Assembly (NCBI GenBank): GCA_030765045.1
Contig: CM060962.1
Coordinates: 215,811,031-215,875,030 of the forward strand
From: Tenodera sinensis
Taxonomy: Eukaryota; Arthropoda; Insecta; Mantodea; Mantidae
DNA: 64,000 bases
Direction: 5' to 3'
The stretch's first letter is position 1. Every line of letters begins with the position of its first letter. Position numbers and translations under genes: made by a program. Below the pieces are notes generated by a model. That model was not told where the DNA came from and did not search any database. It worked only from the letters and a program-made list of their open reading frames with translations. Of the stretch, positions 10,715 to 21,509 are shown one piece after another.

Positions 10715-11490
10715 CAGGGTTGCCAACATTTGGAAGAAAAACTATTGTACCAGCCACTCAAAATTATAGATTTGGAGTCAAAATTATCGTACATCATAAA
10801 CCAAATGCTACCACAATAAAAATATCAGTATAACACTTACGAGAATGTAATAGTATTGATGTTTATGGTATCCACTTACAAGATTGATGACCTCAACCAG
10901 TATTACAACTTTAGTACTTATGTTTCTCACACTATTCATCTGAAAGTTCATCATCTTCCTCAATCCTTGCAGCATTATACAAATTTGTTGAGATAAACTT
11001 TAACATCTTCTTGTGGGGCAACGAGATCAATGCAAACTCCGCCAGTTCTTTGAAATAAGTATTTCCACCAAGATGACATGGGTTTAACAGCACTCCAGAA
11101 ACTTCCAGGTTCAGGCATGTTATTTATTTCACACAGAATATCAGTTACTCCAAGTTTTCTCTATTGATCATCAATTTTCTGAACAGTGCCTTCTTCATTG
11201 AGATTACCAGATCTGGGAACACTGGCAACAAGAGGATAAAGGGTAGAAGGATTAGTAGGATATGAAATGGTTGCATTAGAGGGGTGGGGACAGGCTATAA
11301 GGGCAAAAATGGTGTCGTTATTTGTAATTAGTTTCATTTCGCTGGTGTGACAAACCAGTGAAAATGATATTTTGCCGGTATCGAAATTATCGTACACCCC
11401 CATAATTATCATACGGGTTCTGGCAACCATATGTGCAAACATTAAAATTATCGTATGCCCCCATAATTATCATACAAATTGGCAACCCTG
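10715..11490 (-). mobile_element. hAT element B, complete non-autonomous copy
   Basis: The left tip is CAGGGTTGCCAAC and the right tip is GGCAACCCTG, giving terminal inverted repeats of the hAT type. Flanking octamers are ATTCTAAC (10707..10714) and ATGCTAAC (11491..11498), matching at 7 of 8 positions. Inside, the minus strand keeps a remnant frame (11442..11161) including GTVQKIDDQWRKL, resembling a hAT-like C-terminal region. The catalytic core is absent. An internal near-copy of the right terminal region (CGTACACCCCCATAATTATC) lies at 11391. Confidence 0.75.
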
Positions 11491-11654
11491 ATGCTAACTT
11501 CAGAATTTTAATGATTTTACAACTTTTACATTAAGTATGGTGAACAAGCCAAGAAGACACTAATAAGAAGCACTAATAAGGAAGGTACTGCACTTTTGCA
11601 ACTAGTCTTGGGGGTTGGAGGTGTAAGTGAGGCTTTGAGTGTTGTTGTTGTGTT

Positions 11655-12410
11655 CTAGTGCCTTGCATCTGGTAATGAAACCATTAGCATTCGTGCTTTC
11701 CAATACTTTTGAACTGTAGTTTCTTCTGATCTTAATGCTTCACAGGTCTTCAAGTGGTCTTTGTTCATTTCTGCTGGATCGTTACACAGGACACATATTG
11801 GTGAAGCTGAAATACCTATTTTGTAGAGATGACTTGCTAAGCAGTCGTGATTTGTCAATAGTCGGAAGGCTGCAACCGCTGTTTTCCTTGGTCCTTGGGG
11901 GATTATATCTGGGTTGGAAAGTAGTGTAATCCATTTTTTATCTTTGGCATTTGTTTCTATTTCTTGTAGGTATGAATGAGAAAATTTTTTAATAATCAAG
12001 CGCTTTATTGAGGAATATGAGAAATTGAATTTAGACTTTTGTTTTATTGTTGTGCCTTTCTTTGCAAGTGAGTCTGCAGCTTCATTCACCATGACTCCAC
12101 AGTGTGCTGGAATCCATTGGAGATGAACAGTCTTACTAACTTTTTGGAGTTGTGTTAACATTTTGTAGCATTCTCTAATTTTTGTTGACTTCTTTGTAGT
12201 ATTTGAACATATTCCCTGAATTGCAGCTTTAGAATCTGAAAGAATTACTGCCGTGTTAAATTTATAATAGCAGAGGTGTATGCACCAATGTATGCCTTTC
12301 TTGTTTTTCCTTGCACCGTACATATAAAGTGTACCCTTTTGTGTCTTTGAGTGGTTGATACACCTGACACATGTACAAAATTTCCATTTCAATACAGCAT
12401 GGTGCTCCAT
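11655..12410 (-). pseudogene. I-clade LINE ORF2, RNase H and C-terminal part
   Basis: The open frame contains AVILSDSKAAIQGI (RNase H), LQWIPAHCGVMVNEAADSLAKKG (RNase H catalytic His and Asp region) and the tail FRLLTNHDCL, ICVLCNDPAEMNKDHL and YWKARMLM. The tail is the Cys-rich CCHC-like end of I-clade ORF2. The preceding stretch, including the YTDGS motif, and the reverse transcriptase are lost. The element ends in ACAACAACAACAC just below 11655, an (AAC)n-like 3' tail. Confidence 0.8.
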
Positions 12411-13069
12411 TTTATGTGCTGCAGCTAAATCTCAATTAGCAAATGTGTATGAGCTAGCCTGTTGACTGGCCGCTATGTTAAGGTAGCTGCTTTTAATCAC
12501 AGGGCATTAAAATGGGAATTTGGCATTAAATCTGCTAACAGAAGAGAACCTTAAGAAGTAAATATGTAAATAGTCATGATCATTTCAATCTTTCATTAAT
12601 TAGTTTATAAAATATCTACATTAAACCTATAATAATTATTCAGCCACTAAAACTTGCAGATCTTTACTCACTTCCCCGTACATTTCTCTAACTCACCACA
12701 CATACTATTAATAATATACATATTTAGTGATCAAGAATATATGCAGAACAAATGAGAAGGGGAAGAAAAGGCAGCAATGAATATCAAGTTTTTAAACTAC
12801 TGACATACTCCTAGAAATCAGATTTTTCTCACAGTACAACCCCTTTCAGACATCATCTTTGATTAGCTAAAGTTTTTACCTTTTTAAAAGTAGTGGTAGT
12901 TAACCAATTTTTGGAAAAAACCGGACAATAGAAAAAGAGGCAAAATTACTAAAGCACATCAAAAGATGACTCATTGTTTGAGAAAGTATACATTAAAAAG
13001 TTCCAAGAACGACTAAGGAACTTTGAAAACCACCTGAAATAAAATAAAGTATTCAAATATTTTGTTTAA
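12411..13069. other. Unassigned AT-rich sequence
   Basis: No gene, tRNA-like head or terminal repeat recognised. Confidence 0.5.
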
Positions 13070-13230
13070 TGATGCTATCAATTGCCAGGATCATATCACT
13101 CAATAAATTTACTGACATGGGGCTGCCACTTTTAATTACACTTAAAAACAATTGGCCTGGTCTGAATTTGGACTTATGACCATGAGATCAATAGGTCAGT
13201 GCCTAATTAGTGAGCCACCCAGACCGCCTC
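13070..13230 (-). repeat. tRNA-derived SINE (family with CAATTGCCAGGATCATATC body)
   Basis: The minus strand starts GGTGGCTCACTAATTAGGCA, an A-box-like head. The body includes CAATTGCCAGGATCATATC and a TTTACTGACAT segment. The same body occurs at 46800..46960, also on the minus strand. Confidence 0.55.
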
Positions 13231-13519
13231 ACCAGGAAGAGCTCTCATCATGAAGTTCGTTGGCCAGTCAACAAATGACACTAGAGATTTGGTTCTCCAA
13301 CTCCAAAGCACGTCCATGGTTAGCGCCACATAATGTTAATGCTTCATGAAGCATATCCTATATGTAAAGTGTAAGTGGAGCAAAAGAGTGTTTCTGATGG
13401 CTCACTCTTTCTTCACAGTTTTAAAGAAAACTGTTTATAATATGCATAAATGAATACCTTACATTTAAAAATGTTGTTAGTGTTGAATATCTATTAAATT
13501 GCATTTTACAAAGTTAATG

Positions 13520-14130
13520 TCAAAAGTAAGGTCTCCTATTTTTTAAAAAATATGAAGAAATATTTACTTTATATACACACGACATAGTTTTAATGTTTGA
13601 ACATTCCTCTACTTTTCCATATAATCACCATCATACTATTGAGGAAGCATTGGGCCTCATCTTTCACCTAATCATTGTTGCTAAAGTATCCTCCAGCCAA
13701 GTATTCTTTCAACTTGGGAAACAAGGTGCTAAGTCAGGATTATAGTGTGTATGGGTGCTGATGTAGCATCTAAACTGTTGGAGAAGATCCATGGTTTGAT
13801 GGGCAGTGTGCATTATCATGGAGAAACCTTATGCCCTTGCTCAACATTCTTCTTCTTTGGTTATAAATCACCCACCCGAGTTTTGTTTTTGGTGTACCTA
13901 TCAGCATTTATAATTTTATTGTCCCAGGAGCCCATGAAGTCAATCAACAATATTCCTCTTCATTTCCAAAACACACTGCATGACTTTACTGGCAGATTAT
14001 GTTCTTTTGAATTTTTGCAGCTTGGGTGAATCAGAATGCTACTGCTCACATGATTGTTGTTTGGTTTCTATACCATTTGTGAACATTTTTGAAACCCATA
14101 CACTTCTGTCAAATATCAATGAATTTTGAT
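13520..14130 (-). pseudogene. mariner transposase fragment
   Basis: The minus strand reads ETKQQSCE-HSDSPKLQKFKRT, then SASKVMQCV, and later NPDLAP...FPKLKEYLA. These are hallmark blocks of mariner transposases: the ETKQQS...SASKV region and the HPPYSPDLAPSDY-LF-LK region near the last catalytic Asp. Several stops and frameshifts are present, and the SDY position is lost. It is a dead mariner. Confidence 0.65.
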
Positions 14131-14409
14131 TGGTTTAATGCTTTTTGCATTAAAAAACCAACAAACTTTGCACCTGGCAGAGGGGCAAACAGGAAGTCCA
14201 TTACAACTGGCTGCCAGCCTAAGTGGCTGTAGTGGTTGCTGTAGAGATGGGGAAAGCAACAAACACAGCAGCTACGCAGTTTCCTTGCAGCCCCAGCAAT
14301 TTAGAGATCTTACTTTTGAGATTACCATCATAATTTACAGTATTAATACCTGCTGATTCATTTCTGAACCTGGCATATTTTTTGTTGTTGAATATTTTAA
14401 CATGTACTT

Positions 14410-14891
14410 ACTCAGGGGTCTCCGTCTAGGGGATATGTGAATGGCAACCACAAGGTACCCAAGCTGAGCAGAACATTATTTCCACTTACTGGTGTTTTGC
14501 TCCTCACTGTAACTTTTCTATCTGACCTTACCTTGGTCATCTCTTGTTCTCTCCCAATCCCGATACTATTAGGGTTCCCGAGGGCTAGGGAGTCTTTATT
14601 TTTCCAACCTCTCTATTTCTCTAATTTCTCTGCAAAACCTTAACCCCTAACACGCTGACCTGTCATGGCATGTAATACGTCCTCTGATTGGTAATCAGAG
14701 GATATGGTCGGTGAATTTATTTTGATAATTCTCCCGGTCAGGTTGGTGAGACCCGTAAACCAACAACAGGTGTAGTCCTCCAGACATTCTGGGGGTTGTG
14801 AGAGAGCGATGTGACCGCCAAAACATAAAAATATGGTGCTCTCTAAAAAGCGGTTACATTTACTGCTAAGTCTCTTCAATATTTATGAAAT
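14410..14891 (+). mobile_element. I-clade LINE, 5' UTR
   Basis: Includes GGGGTCTCCGTCTAGGGGAT and, further on, GTCGGTGAATTTATTTTGAT and CCGCCAAAACATAAAAATAT. The second half is repeated almost exactly at 36178..36355, which fixes it as element sequence upstream of ORF2. Confidence 0.6.
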
Positions 14892-17039
14892 ATGACTCGA
14901 GGGGTAAAATGTTCCGGAGTTAAAATATTCCCCCATTCGGATCTGCGGGAGGGGACTACTTCTCGAGAACCAAAACATTATATTAATAGAAGATCTAACA
15001 TCAGGCTTCTACAATGGAATGTGGATGGTCTCACACAAACAAAAGGAGTAGAACTGAATAAAATTGTATTTGACTATAACATAGATATATTTGTAATACA
15101 AGAAGCGAATCTAACAAATGATCAACTTAAATACTTCAATTTTATTGGATTTTTACTATAATTACTACCCAAAAATAGACAGATAAGTAGTGGAATATTA
15201 GTTGGAGTCAAAAAGGATATTAAATCCACCTTTGAAATTGTTAAAGAAATGGATAACACAGATAAAAGTGAATTAATAAAGCTAAATTTTTGGGATAACA
15301 AAACACATCTACATTTATACAGTATTTACAATCCTCCCAGGAATGAACCAGATCTCTCACTTATTGACCAATTAAATAAAACAATCGTAATTGGGGATTT
15401 CAATGCCCATTCCAAAAGATGCGGTTATGAAAAAGTGGATTCTACAGGGAAGATGGTGGAAGAATTTTTGAATACCACAACTTTTGAACTGATTTATAGT
15501 AAAGAAGATCCCGCAACCTTCATTACTTTGGAGCAGGCAGTAACCCAGACCTCTTGTTAGCTACAACAGATATTGTTTCAAAAATTAAAAAACAAGTTAT
15601 AGAAGATCCAAATTCTGGTCACAGAGCAGTAATCGCTGATATAAAACTAGGGAATACAAATAACAGTCAAGGTCTCACGAATCTGTATTGGAACTTCAAA
15701 AAAGCAGATTGGAACAAATATAAAACTGAATTAGAACATAAATTTAAAGAACAAACACACTCAAAGCTGCATGACCAACCAGATCATATGAACAAAGAAT
15801 TCTGTAAAGCCATCCTAGAAACCACAAAAAAACATATTCCCCGTGGAAGAATTAAAAATTTCAAACCCTTTTGGAACCCCCAGTTAGAAGAACTGAAAAA
15901 GCAAAGGGATATAGCTAGAAATACAGCTGAACAAACAAAAAACATATCAGATACACAAATATGGCAGAAGAAATGTGCCTCACTAAAAAAAGAAATTAAT
16001 ACTGCTAAAAGGAATTACTTTAATAATTTCTTAGAAAAAATGGATTATAGGACAGATGGTAACAAAGCTCATAAGTTCATAAAAAATGTCAAGGACAGGA
16101 AAGAAAACAACAGCATACATATCATACACAACAATAAAATATTAGTAAACGATGCAATCATAGCTGAAACATTCAATAAATATTATGCTAATTCAGTAAC
16201 AAGAAATAATAAAAAGGAACGTAAAGAATTTAAAAAAGATTTGAAACAAGAAAGAGAATGTGATCCTAACACTCAGTGCAATATCTTTTTTCAAAATTTT
16301 AATATGCAAGAACTGAACATTGCAATAAATAATCTAAAAAACAAAAAGTCTCCTGGACCAGATCACATACATCCAGAGTTCATAAAAAACCTTGGAAAAA
16401 CAGCAAACCAACAACTACTAAAACTCTACAATCTATCCTGGAAAACCACTGTACCTGCTGAATGGCGAAAAGCAATAATTGTCCCACTCTTGAAGAAAGA
16501 CAAAACAGCATCAGAAATAAAAAATTATAGACCAATAGCTTTTACTAGCATAATAGCAAAAGTGATGGAAAGAATGGTGTCAAACAGGTTAAATTGGTTT
16601 CTAGAATTACAAAATTTAATATCCCCATGTCAAGCTGGATTCAGAGAGTTCCACTCTACAAATGAACAAGTCTTACTTCTCAGTCAAGAAATCAAAGACT
16701 CCTTCAATAGAAAAGAAGATAATTTATCAGTTTTTATTGATTTCCAAAGTGCATATGATTCTATATGCAGAACAAAACTACTAAGGAAAGTAAAAAAAAA
16801 TAGGGATACAAGGTCCAATGTTTTCATGGCTATGTCATTTCCTAACACAACGCTTTATTGCAACCAGAAATGGAAGAAATATATCTAAATATAAACAAGT
16901 ACACCGTGGCTTACCACAAGGTGCAGTGCTCAGCACAACACTTTTTAATATATTTATTAATGATCTACCACAACAAATACAAGAATCAGGCGTGAAGTGT
17001 GCACTATTTGCTGATGACTTAGTAATGTGGACTTCATAA
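14892..17039 (+). pseudogene. I-clade LINE ORF2: endonuclease and reverse transcriptase
   Basis: ORF2 begins around 14892, with RLLQWNVDGLTQTKG opening the AP-like endonuclease. A stop near 15160 and a frameshift near 15550 break it. VIGDFNAHSKRCGY (15387..15425) and DPNSGHRAVIADI (15605..15645) are endonuclease active-site motifs. The reverse transcriptase lies in 16290..17039: KKSPGPDHIHPEF, YRPIAFTSI, FIDFQSAYDSI (first catalytic Asp), GLPQGAVLS and FADDLVMW (FADD catalytic box). A frameshift at about 16820 separates the last two motifs. It encodes target-primed retrotransposition functions but is inactive. Confidence 0.9.
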
Positions 17040-17104
17040 CCAAAAAGCAAAAGTACAGAACTAGAAAAAACAATGCAACAATCCTTGACCAACTTACAGA
17101 GGTG

Positions 17105-17310
17105 GACCAAAGAAAATGGCTCCATATTTATACTGATGGATCATTGATATCAAACCACGTTGGAGCAGATGCTGGAGTCACATGTCACCTCTTTTCCTAT
17201 TACAAATCTTTAAGTTATGGAACTACTAACTTTGATGGAGGAATTGAAGCAATTATGTCATCCACACGGTTATACCATATTTTAAAAATTAGAGGGAATG
17301 ATTTTATAAT
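17105..17310 (+). pseudogene. I-clade LINE RNase H, first half
   Basis: IYTDGSLISN (catalytic YTDGS) and NFDGGIEAI (catalytic E region) are visible. The thumb region that should lie between FADD and RNase H is deleted, so this block follows the RT almost directly. Confidence 0.7.
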
Positions 17311-17399
17311 TTGAGAAAATGTAATGACTGTTAATACAACAAAATCAAACTACCACATCTTTTCACTAAGAAAAAAAAAACACTAAAAATAAAACTAAA

Positions 17400-17545
17400 T
17401 TTTGAGATTTAGATTTGCTTCTTGTATTACAAATATATCTATGTTATAGTCAAATACAATTTTATTCAGTTCTACTCTTTTTGTTTGTGTGAGACCACCC
17501 GCATTCCACTATAGAAGCCTGATATTAGATCTTCTATTAATTATA
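17400..17545 (-). mobile_element. Inverted piece of the LINE endonuclease start
   Basis: The reverse complement matches 14990..15120 of the same LINE (GTGGATGGTCTCACACAAAC, ATTTGACTATAACATAGATA). It separates the two RNase H halves, showing an inversion or capture inside the element. Confidence 0.7.
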
Positions 17546-17559
17546 GCAATTCGAATGGT

Positions 17560-17660
17560 CCTACAAAATCTTTTGTACAGAATTTCACATTTTCAGCAAG
17601 CAGTTATACTCTCAGATTCCAGGGCAGCAATTATAGGGACAACAGCAAATGTCAGTCACG
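17560..17660 (+). pseudogene. I-clade LINE RNase H, second half
   Basis: LLYRISHFQQAVILSDSRAAI continues the RNase H domain in the original orientation (ILSDS carries a catalytic Asp). Homology fades after about 17660. Confidence 0.65.
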
Positions 17661-18140
17661 CTGACCTTTTGAATATATATCTCCAGATGAGAATAGCATG
17701 CCAAACCTTTTTTCAGGTCATTTGAAAGCTTAGAAGTTCCTCGCTCAAGTGATTTTTCAGAACAAATCAAATAAGAAATCTCAGAGAAAACGGAGGACAA
17801 ATGTTTGAAGTTGGACCTGCAGTTAACAAAAATGTCAGTCACGAAAAGTTTAGCGCTCATTATCAAATAATTGTTTCACTTTTTTAAGGTTTTTATATTT
17901 CCTATCACAACCGCCAATGTATTCTCTGTCATCGTATGTCGTTAAAATAACATTTTTACACCTATATTGACCATTAGACATACATTTTAGGAAGAAAATG
18001 TAGTGTACATGTCAGTCTCACGCGGAATTGCTCGATACAAGAAAATAGTGGCTAAAATTTAAATGGAACAACACTACAGCCAAAACCTAAATATAACAGC
18101 TTGTTATAGCTAAGCCTGAGCACTTAACCTTTTCCCCTAC
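17661..18140. other. Unassigned sequence, probably METTL13 intron
   Basis: It lies directly downstream of METTL13 exon 2 on the minus strand and would be intronic. I searched by eye for a third exon (expected start D-I-x-N-I/V-D-I-S) and did not find one. Confidence 0.45.
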
Positions 18141-18439
18141 CTGTAGCCGGCTCCATACATCTCCACGCTGAGCGTGGCAATTCCACATCCCACTACAAGT
18201 ATTATATCCATCTGTTTAATGTAGTTGCTGAGGAGCCAGGACAGCTCACGATAATCTCCGTACCTATACAATAAAATCCGAAAAGTTTAGTTCTTTAGTC
18301 AAACTTTTGGGTTACAGATTCAGAAAACTTGAAGTGAAGCGACTTACCATTCAAATGCTTTCGAATCTCTTTCTCTAAGGAATCTAACCCAGTGCTCTTT
18401 ATCACCAAATTCCTCGTGTGTTCTTGTCAAAAGAACCAT
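18141..18439 (-). CDS. METTL13: METTL13 (eEF1A lysine and N-terminal methyltransferase), exons 1-2
   Basis: Exon 1 (18439..18348) starts at ATG and encodes 30 residues including THEEFGDKEHW and ERDSKAFE. It ends TG before the donor GTAAGT. Exon 2 (18263..18141) follows an ATAG acceptor and gives WYGDYRELSWLLSNYI, then VVGCGIATLS, and ends in phase before GTAGGG. This matches the METTL13 N-terminus (MNLLP..EFG...FEWYG...GCGNS-LS). VVGCG is SAM-binding motif I of the seven-beta-strand methyltransferase fold. The known protein methylates eEF1A at Lys55 and its N-terminus. Phase 2 junctions and intact splice sites argue for a real host gene. The remaining exons lie further down the minus strand, unlocated. 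Confidence 0.85.
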
Positions 18440-18620
18440 TTTGCACAGCAAAATTAAATCTTGCATGCACCCACATACAAACTGTTCAACTTTTCTGCCG
18501 CTTTTCTGCTATTGGTTGAATTGATTAGCGTCGGTCATTGTTGAGTCATTTGGTTAGCTTGCCGTAGGTCGACAGTACCAACATAACGTTATATTTACCT
18601 CTATCCATTTTTTGGTGTGA
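18440..18620 (-). promoter_or_regulatory. Probable METTL13 5' UTR and promoter
   Basis: Sequence upstream of the METTL13 ATG. ATTGG at about 18514 reads as a CCAAT box on the minus strand, within a locally GC-richer, repeat-free stretch. No clear TATA box is seen. Inference from position only. Confidence 0.4.
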
Positions 18621-18649
18621 ATTTTGGTCCCTTTTGCGACTTTATGAAC

Positions 18650-18860
18650 GAGATCCAACTATTCCAGTATCGAAACTAATGTACTTGCGTTCTTATTCCG
18701 TTGTAACTTCATTAACGCGAACTCGCATAAGACGAACTCGCAGTTAACGTGAAAATATTGGCACCGGCAGGAATACATCACCTCTTATGGGAAGTTTGAT
18801 CAGTTAACACGAATTTGCATTAAGGCGAATTACGAACCCTTTCTCAGTCCATAGCGTAAT
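18650..18860. repeat. Possible Tigger/jerky-type DNA transposon end
   Basis: Words such as TTAACGCGAACTCGCATAAG, CGAACTCGCAG and CACGAATTTGCATTAAGGCG repeat with spacing, resembling terminal regions of pogo/Tigger-group elements. No partner end identified. Confidence 0.3.
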
Positions 18861-19786
18861 TAAATTTCATTGAAACACAAACTTTGCATGTTACAGTATT
18901 TTTAAGTGTTAATTTTTTTCCGTAGGTCGACAGCCTCTATCGTTACCTCAAAAATCAGGGTTATTGTATGTTTAAATGAATTCAATAATGTATGCATTAA
19001 CATTTAGAAATTTATTCGATGCCAGGTGTTCCTTTAGTCGTAGCCAAATCGAATTAGAATCAGTGGCGAAGCGTGAAGGAAGTTAAAGGGTAGACAGATT
19101 CATCTTGGCCTCATCCTTCACCATCGACTCGCTTCGGGGTAAACTAGCTTTTTCTTTCCGATAATGTGACTGCTCACCCCTAATTGAGGAGCGTTTTTTC
19201 AAAACTCGATAGATGCACAAAATGCGTTTCTGAGATAAACGGTTTTTTCTATTTAGTGGCAAATCTAATTAGTTAGCACAGCAACTATATTCATCTTTCA
19301 ATTCGCCTCCCTGATACTGTCTCATTGAATGTGAAAAGAAACAAATAGCATAGTTTAATAGGTGCAAATTTGGGGTTTGAAAATGCAGTTTTTTTTTCAA
19401 AAACCGATAGATGCTGATCAACGTTTCTGCATGAGCAAGAAATTAACACATGAAGTTTTGTTATTTTTGTCATTTATTGTTTTTGTTGCTTTCTATTTAT
19501 GTAATTATTAGTTTTTATTTATTTTCATCGTTTTATAATACATAATGTACTATACAACCAACATATTAATGTTTATAAGGATTATTTTATTAGGTATAAA
19601 CTTAGAAACTAAGTACTGCTACATTCACACTAACAATATATTTTGCTTTATTTATATAACAAACATTGAATACCACAAAGAAATTTCAAACAATGTGAAT
19701 AAGTAAGCTTTAACCTTTATTAGTGCTTGTGCAGTCTGTACATGGTTCTTAGTTCGTTTCTCTTTTCCACATCTGCCTCTGTCTTA

Positions 19787-20385
19787 ACCTTCATCAGTCC
19801 CTTGAGCATTTGTCAGTGTGTGGTGTACGGAATATAAGATTGAAGAAGTTGTAAAATACGTATTTATATTTTGACAATGAGCAGCTGGTAGATTTCTTAA
19901 TCTTCTTTCATTGCAAAAGTTGGTCCACATTTTTCTGATACTAAGTTGTGGAGGTAAATATCCTCTCCTTGATTTTGCTCTTCCATTGTGGCTTTCTCTA
20001 CATCTGTACTTCTTAATGTCTTGCTTTATAGCAGCAGTAATGCTCTTGTGTAATATTCCTGTTCTGTCACCTTTGGCGCACGTATTCCTTTGGCGCACTC
20101 CCGATAAGCGAAACTTTCTAGCCAGGAGAGATAATCTATCTTTTGACACCCCTGTGATTCCTTGGAAGCTTGCAGCACATACTGAGAATACTCGGCCATC
20201 ATTACTTCTCATACTGTATTTAATGCTAACAGTCTGCTATCTATTTGCAGCCTCTTTATTCACCACTCTGTGATTAGATGTAATACTCATATATTTCATA
20301 AGGAATTTATCTTGATCTATATTGTTGAGCACGGAAAGGTGTTGGTGAAATCCATTTATATCATGATACTCAGTTTTTTTATAGC
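19787..20385 (-). pseudogene. Unclassified transposase-like ORF
   Basis: The frame reads FLMKYMSITSNHRV, a stop, then VCAASFQGITGVSKDRLSLLARK, and RESHNGRAKSRRGYLPPQLSIRKMW. The order (a '-FLMKF--V..' block, 'R-C---F---LGVS--R----', 'ESHY-R----R-YL-P-LSI-KMY') is one I recall from repetitive arthropod ORFs of uncharacterised function that often continue into an FSDGC-Q-like block. The C-terminal part is absent here. Function is inferred only from lying between terminal inverted repeats. Confidence 0.5.
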
Positions 20386-20606
20386 CAGGGGTCCCGGGTT
20401 CGATTCCCGGTAGGAATTTTTCTTCCGCCAAGATTATTCCTCATCTTTCGCTGAGTCTGGAAGTATGAATGAAAGTGTGAATGTGTGTGTGAATTCAACA
20501 AAACCCCAAAGACCGAAAAACCCACTGTTAGACGAGTAACACCATTGCCAATAGGCAAGGCCACCGATATGACCTCTGCAGTTAAAGGCAGGATATAAAT
20601 GGAACA

Positions 20607-20646
<40 letters not shown>
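20386..20646 (+). repeat. tRNA-derived SINE with poly(A) tail
   Basis: A B-box-like GGTTCGATTCCC lies at 20397, followed by a body with GGAAGTATGAATGAAAGTGT and a pure A run of about 40 at 20608..20646. The body matches 34411..34558. It is inserted into the unassigned transposon on the opposite strand. Confidence 0.7.
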
Positions 20647-20649
<3 letters not shown>

Positions 20650-20757
20650 TGCAGAAATGAGTGCGAAATCCAAGCTCACAACATGAGTTCACAGTTATTG
20701 CCAACGATGCAGCTGTGTACAAAGCTTGCAGAAATGATTGAGAATTCCAAGAATCGC
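20647..20757 (+). repeat. Short direct repeat
   Basis: AGCTTGCAGAAATGA with similar following bases occurs at 20647 and again at 20728, an 81-bp-spaced duplication in the right half of the unassigned transposon. Confidence 0.6.
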
Positions 20758-21048
20758 AACAGTGAGATGGCAGTCAATGCCAACATACGTTTCATAGAAT
20801 TCAGGTTGCTACTCTCTGGATCATAAAATCATAAAATTGCACCTATCGACCTTCGCTTTAACTGAGCAAGTGCATCTATCGAGGTTTGAAAAAAACTGCT
20901 AATATTCTCTACCTTCTACACAGGACACTAATCGAATTTTGCAAAATCTGATTTCACAGAACGATGCAGAAGGTGAAAATAATGCCGAAACTATATAACT
21001 CAATTTCGTAAAATTTTGCATCTATCGAGTTTTGAAAAAACGCTCCTC

Positions 21049-21279
21049 ATTTAAGTTGGCAAACGCCACATGAGGGTCAATGACATGACCACATGAGACG
21101 TCTTTGCTGTCATAGAGGAAACGTTTACGTCTCTTGGCATAGTTAACAGGTGTATACAGCCGTTTAGCAATTTTCAAACACGTTCAAATGAGAATAAATT
21201 GTCATGTAATTCATGTTTCATAATAAATGTTATTTATAACATTTATCAGTAATACATACCTTTATTATTTATTTATGCC
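21049..21279. other. Unassigned sequence
   Basis: Nothing recognised in this stretch between the transposon tip and a SINE. Confidence 0.5.
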
Positions 21280-21412
21280 GACAAGCTTAATGCTGGCTTT
21301 TAAACACACAAGCCGTGTGTGGGTAATGTTTAAGAGGTGGAACCAGGAATGACAAATTCAATGCCATGGCCGGGGTGGCCGGGGTTTGAACCACGGATCA
21401 TCCACTTATAGA
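21280..21412 (-). repeat. tRNA-derived SINE (Thr-like family), copy 1
   Basis: The minus strand shows a B-box-like GGTTCAAACCCCGG and a body with AACATTACCCACACACGG. The same family occurs at 24130..24250 and 42000..42105. The A-box side is degraded here. Confidence 0.55.
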
Positions 21413-21429
21413 ATTTATAAATTCGTACT

Positions 21430-21505
21430 GGCAAGTTGGCCATGGTGGCTTAGTGGTTAGAGCAGCCCTTATAGAAGTGCCCTTAAAAACAGTTTCCGGT
21501 TCTTA
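21430..21505 (+). repeat. tRNA-like SINE head
   Basis: GGTGGCTTAGTGGTTAGAGC is a strong A-box-type head, but there is no matching B box downstream. Probably a truncated SINE. Confidence 0.4.
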
Positions 21506-21509
21506 ATGA

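Larger units (their letters stand above)
19186..21048 (-). mobile_element. TIR-bounded DNA transposon of unassigned type
   Basis: The tips 19186..19217 and 21017..21048 are inverted repeats of about 32 bases (GAGGAGCGTTTTTTCAAAAC, then TCGATAGATGCA). Inner inverted copies of the same motif lie at 19385..19414 and 20872..20899, so each end has at least two spaced boxes. Between them the minus strand carries an eroded protein-coding region (20385..19787), with a SINE inserted at its 5' side. The target-site duplication is not clear (AAT versus TTT beside the tips). I cannot assign the element to a named superfamily. Confidence 0.6.

Noticed and set aside
20599..20826. Lysine-rich small protein starting at the A run
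   Set aside because: It is the poly(A) tail of a SINE read as codons.
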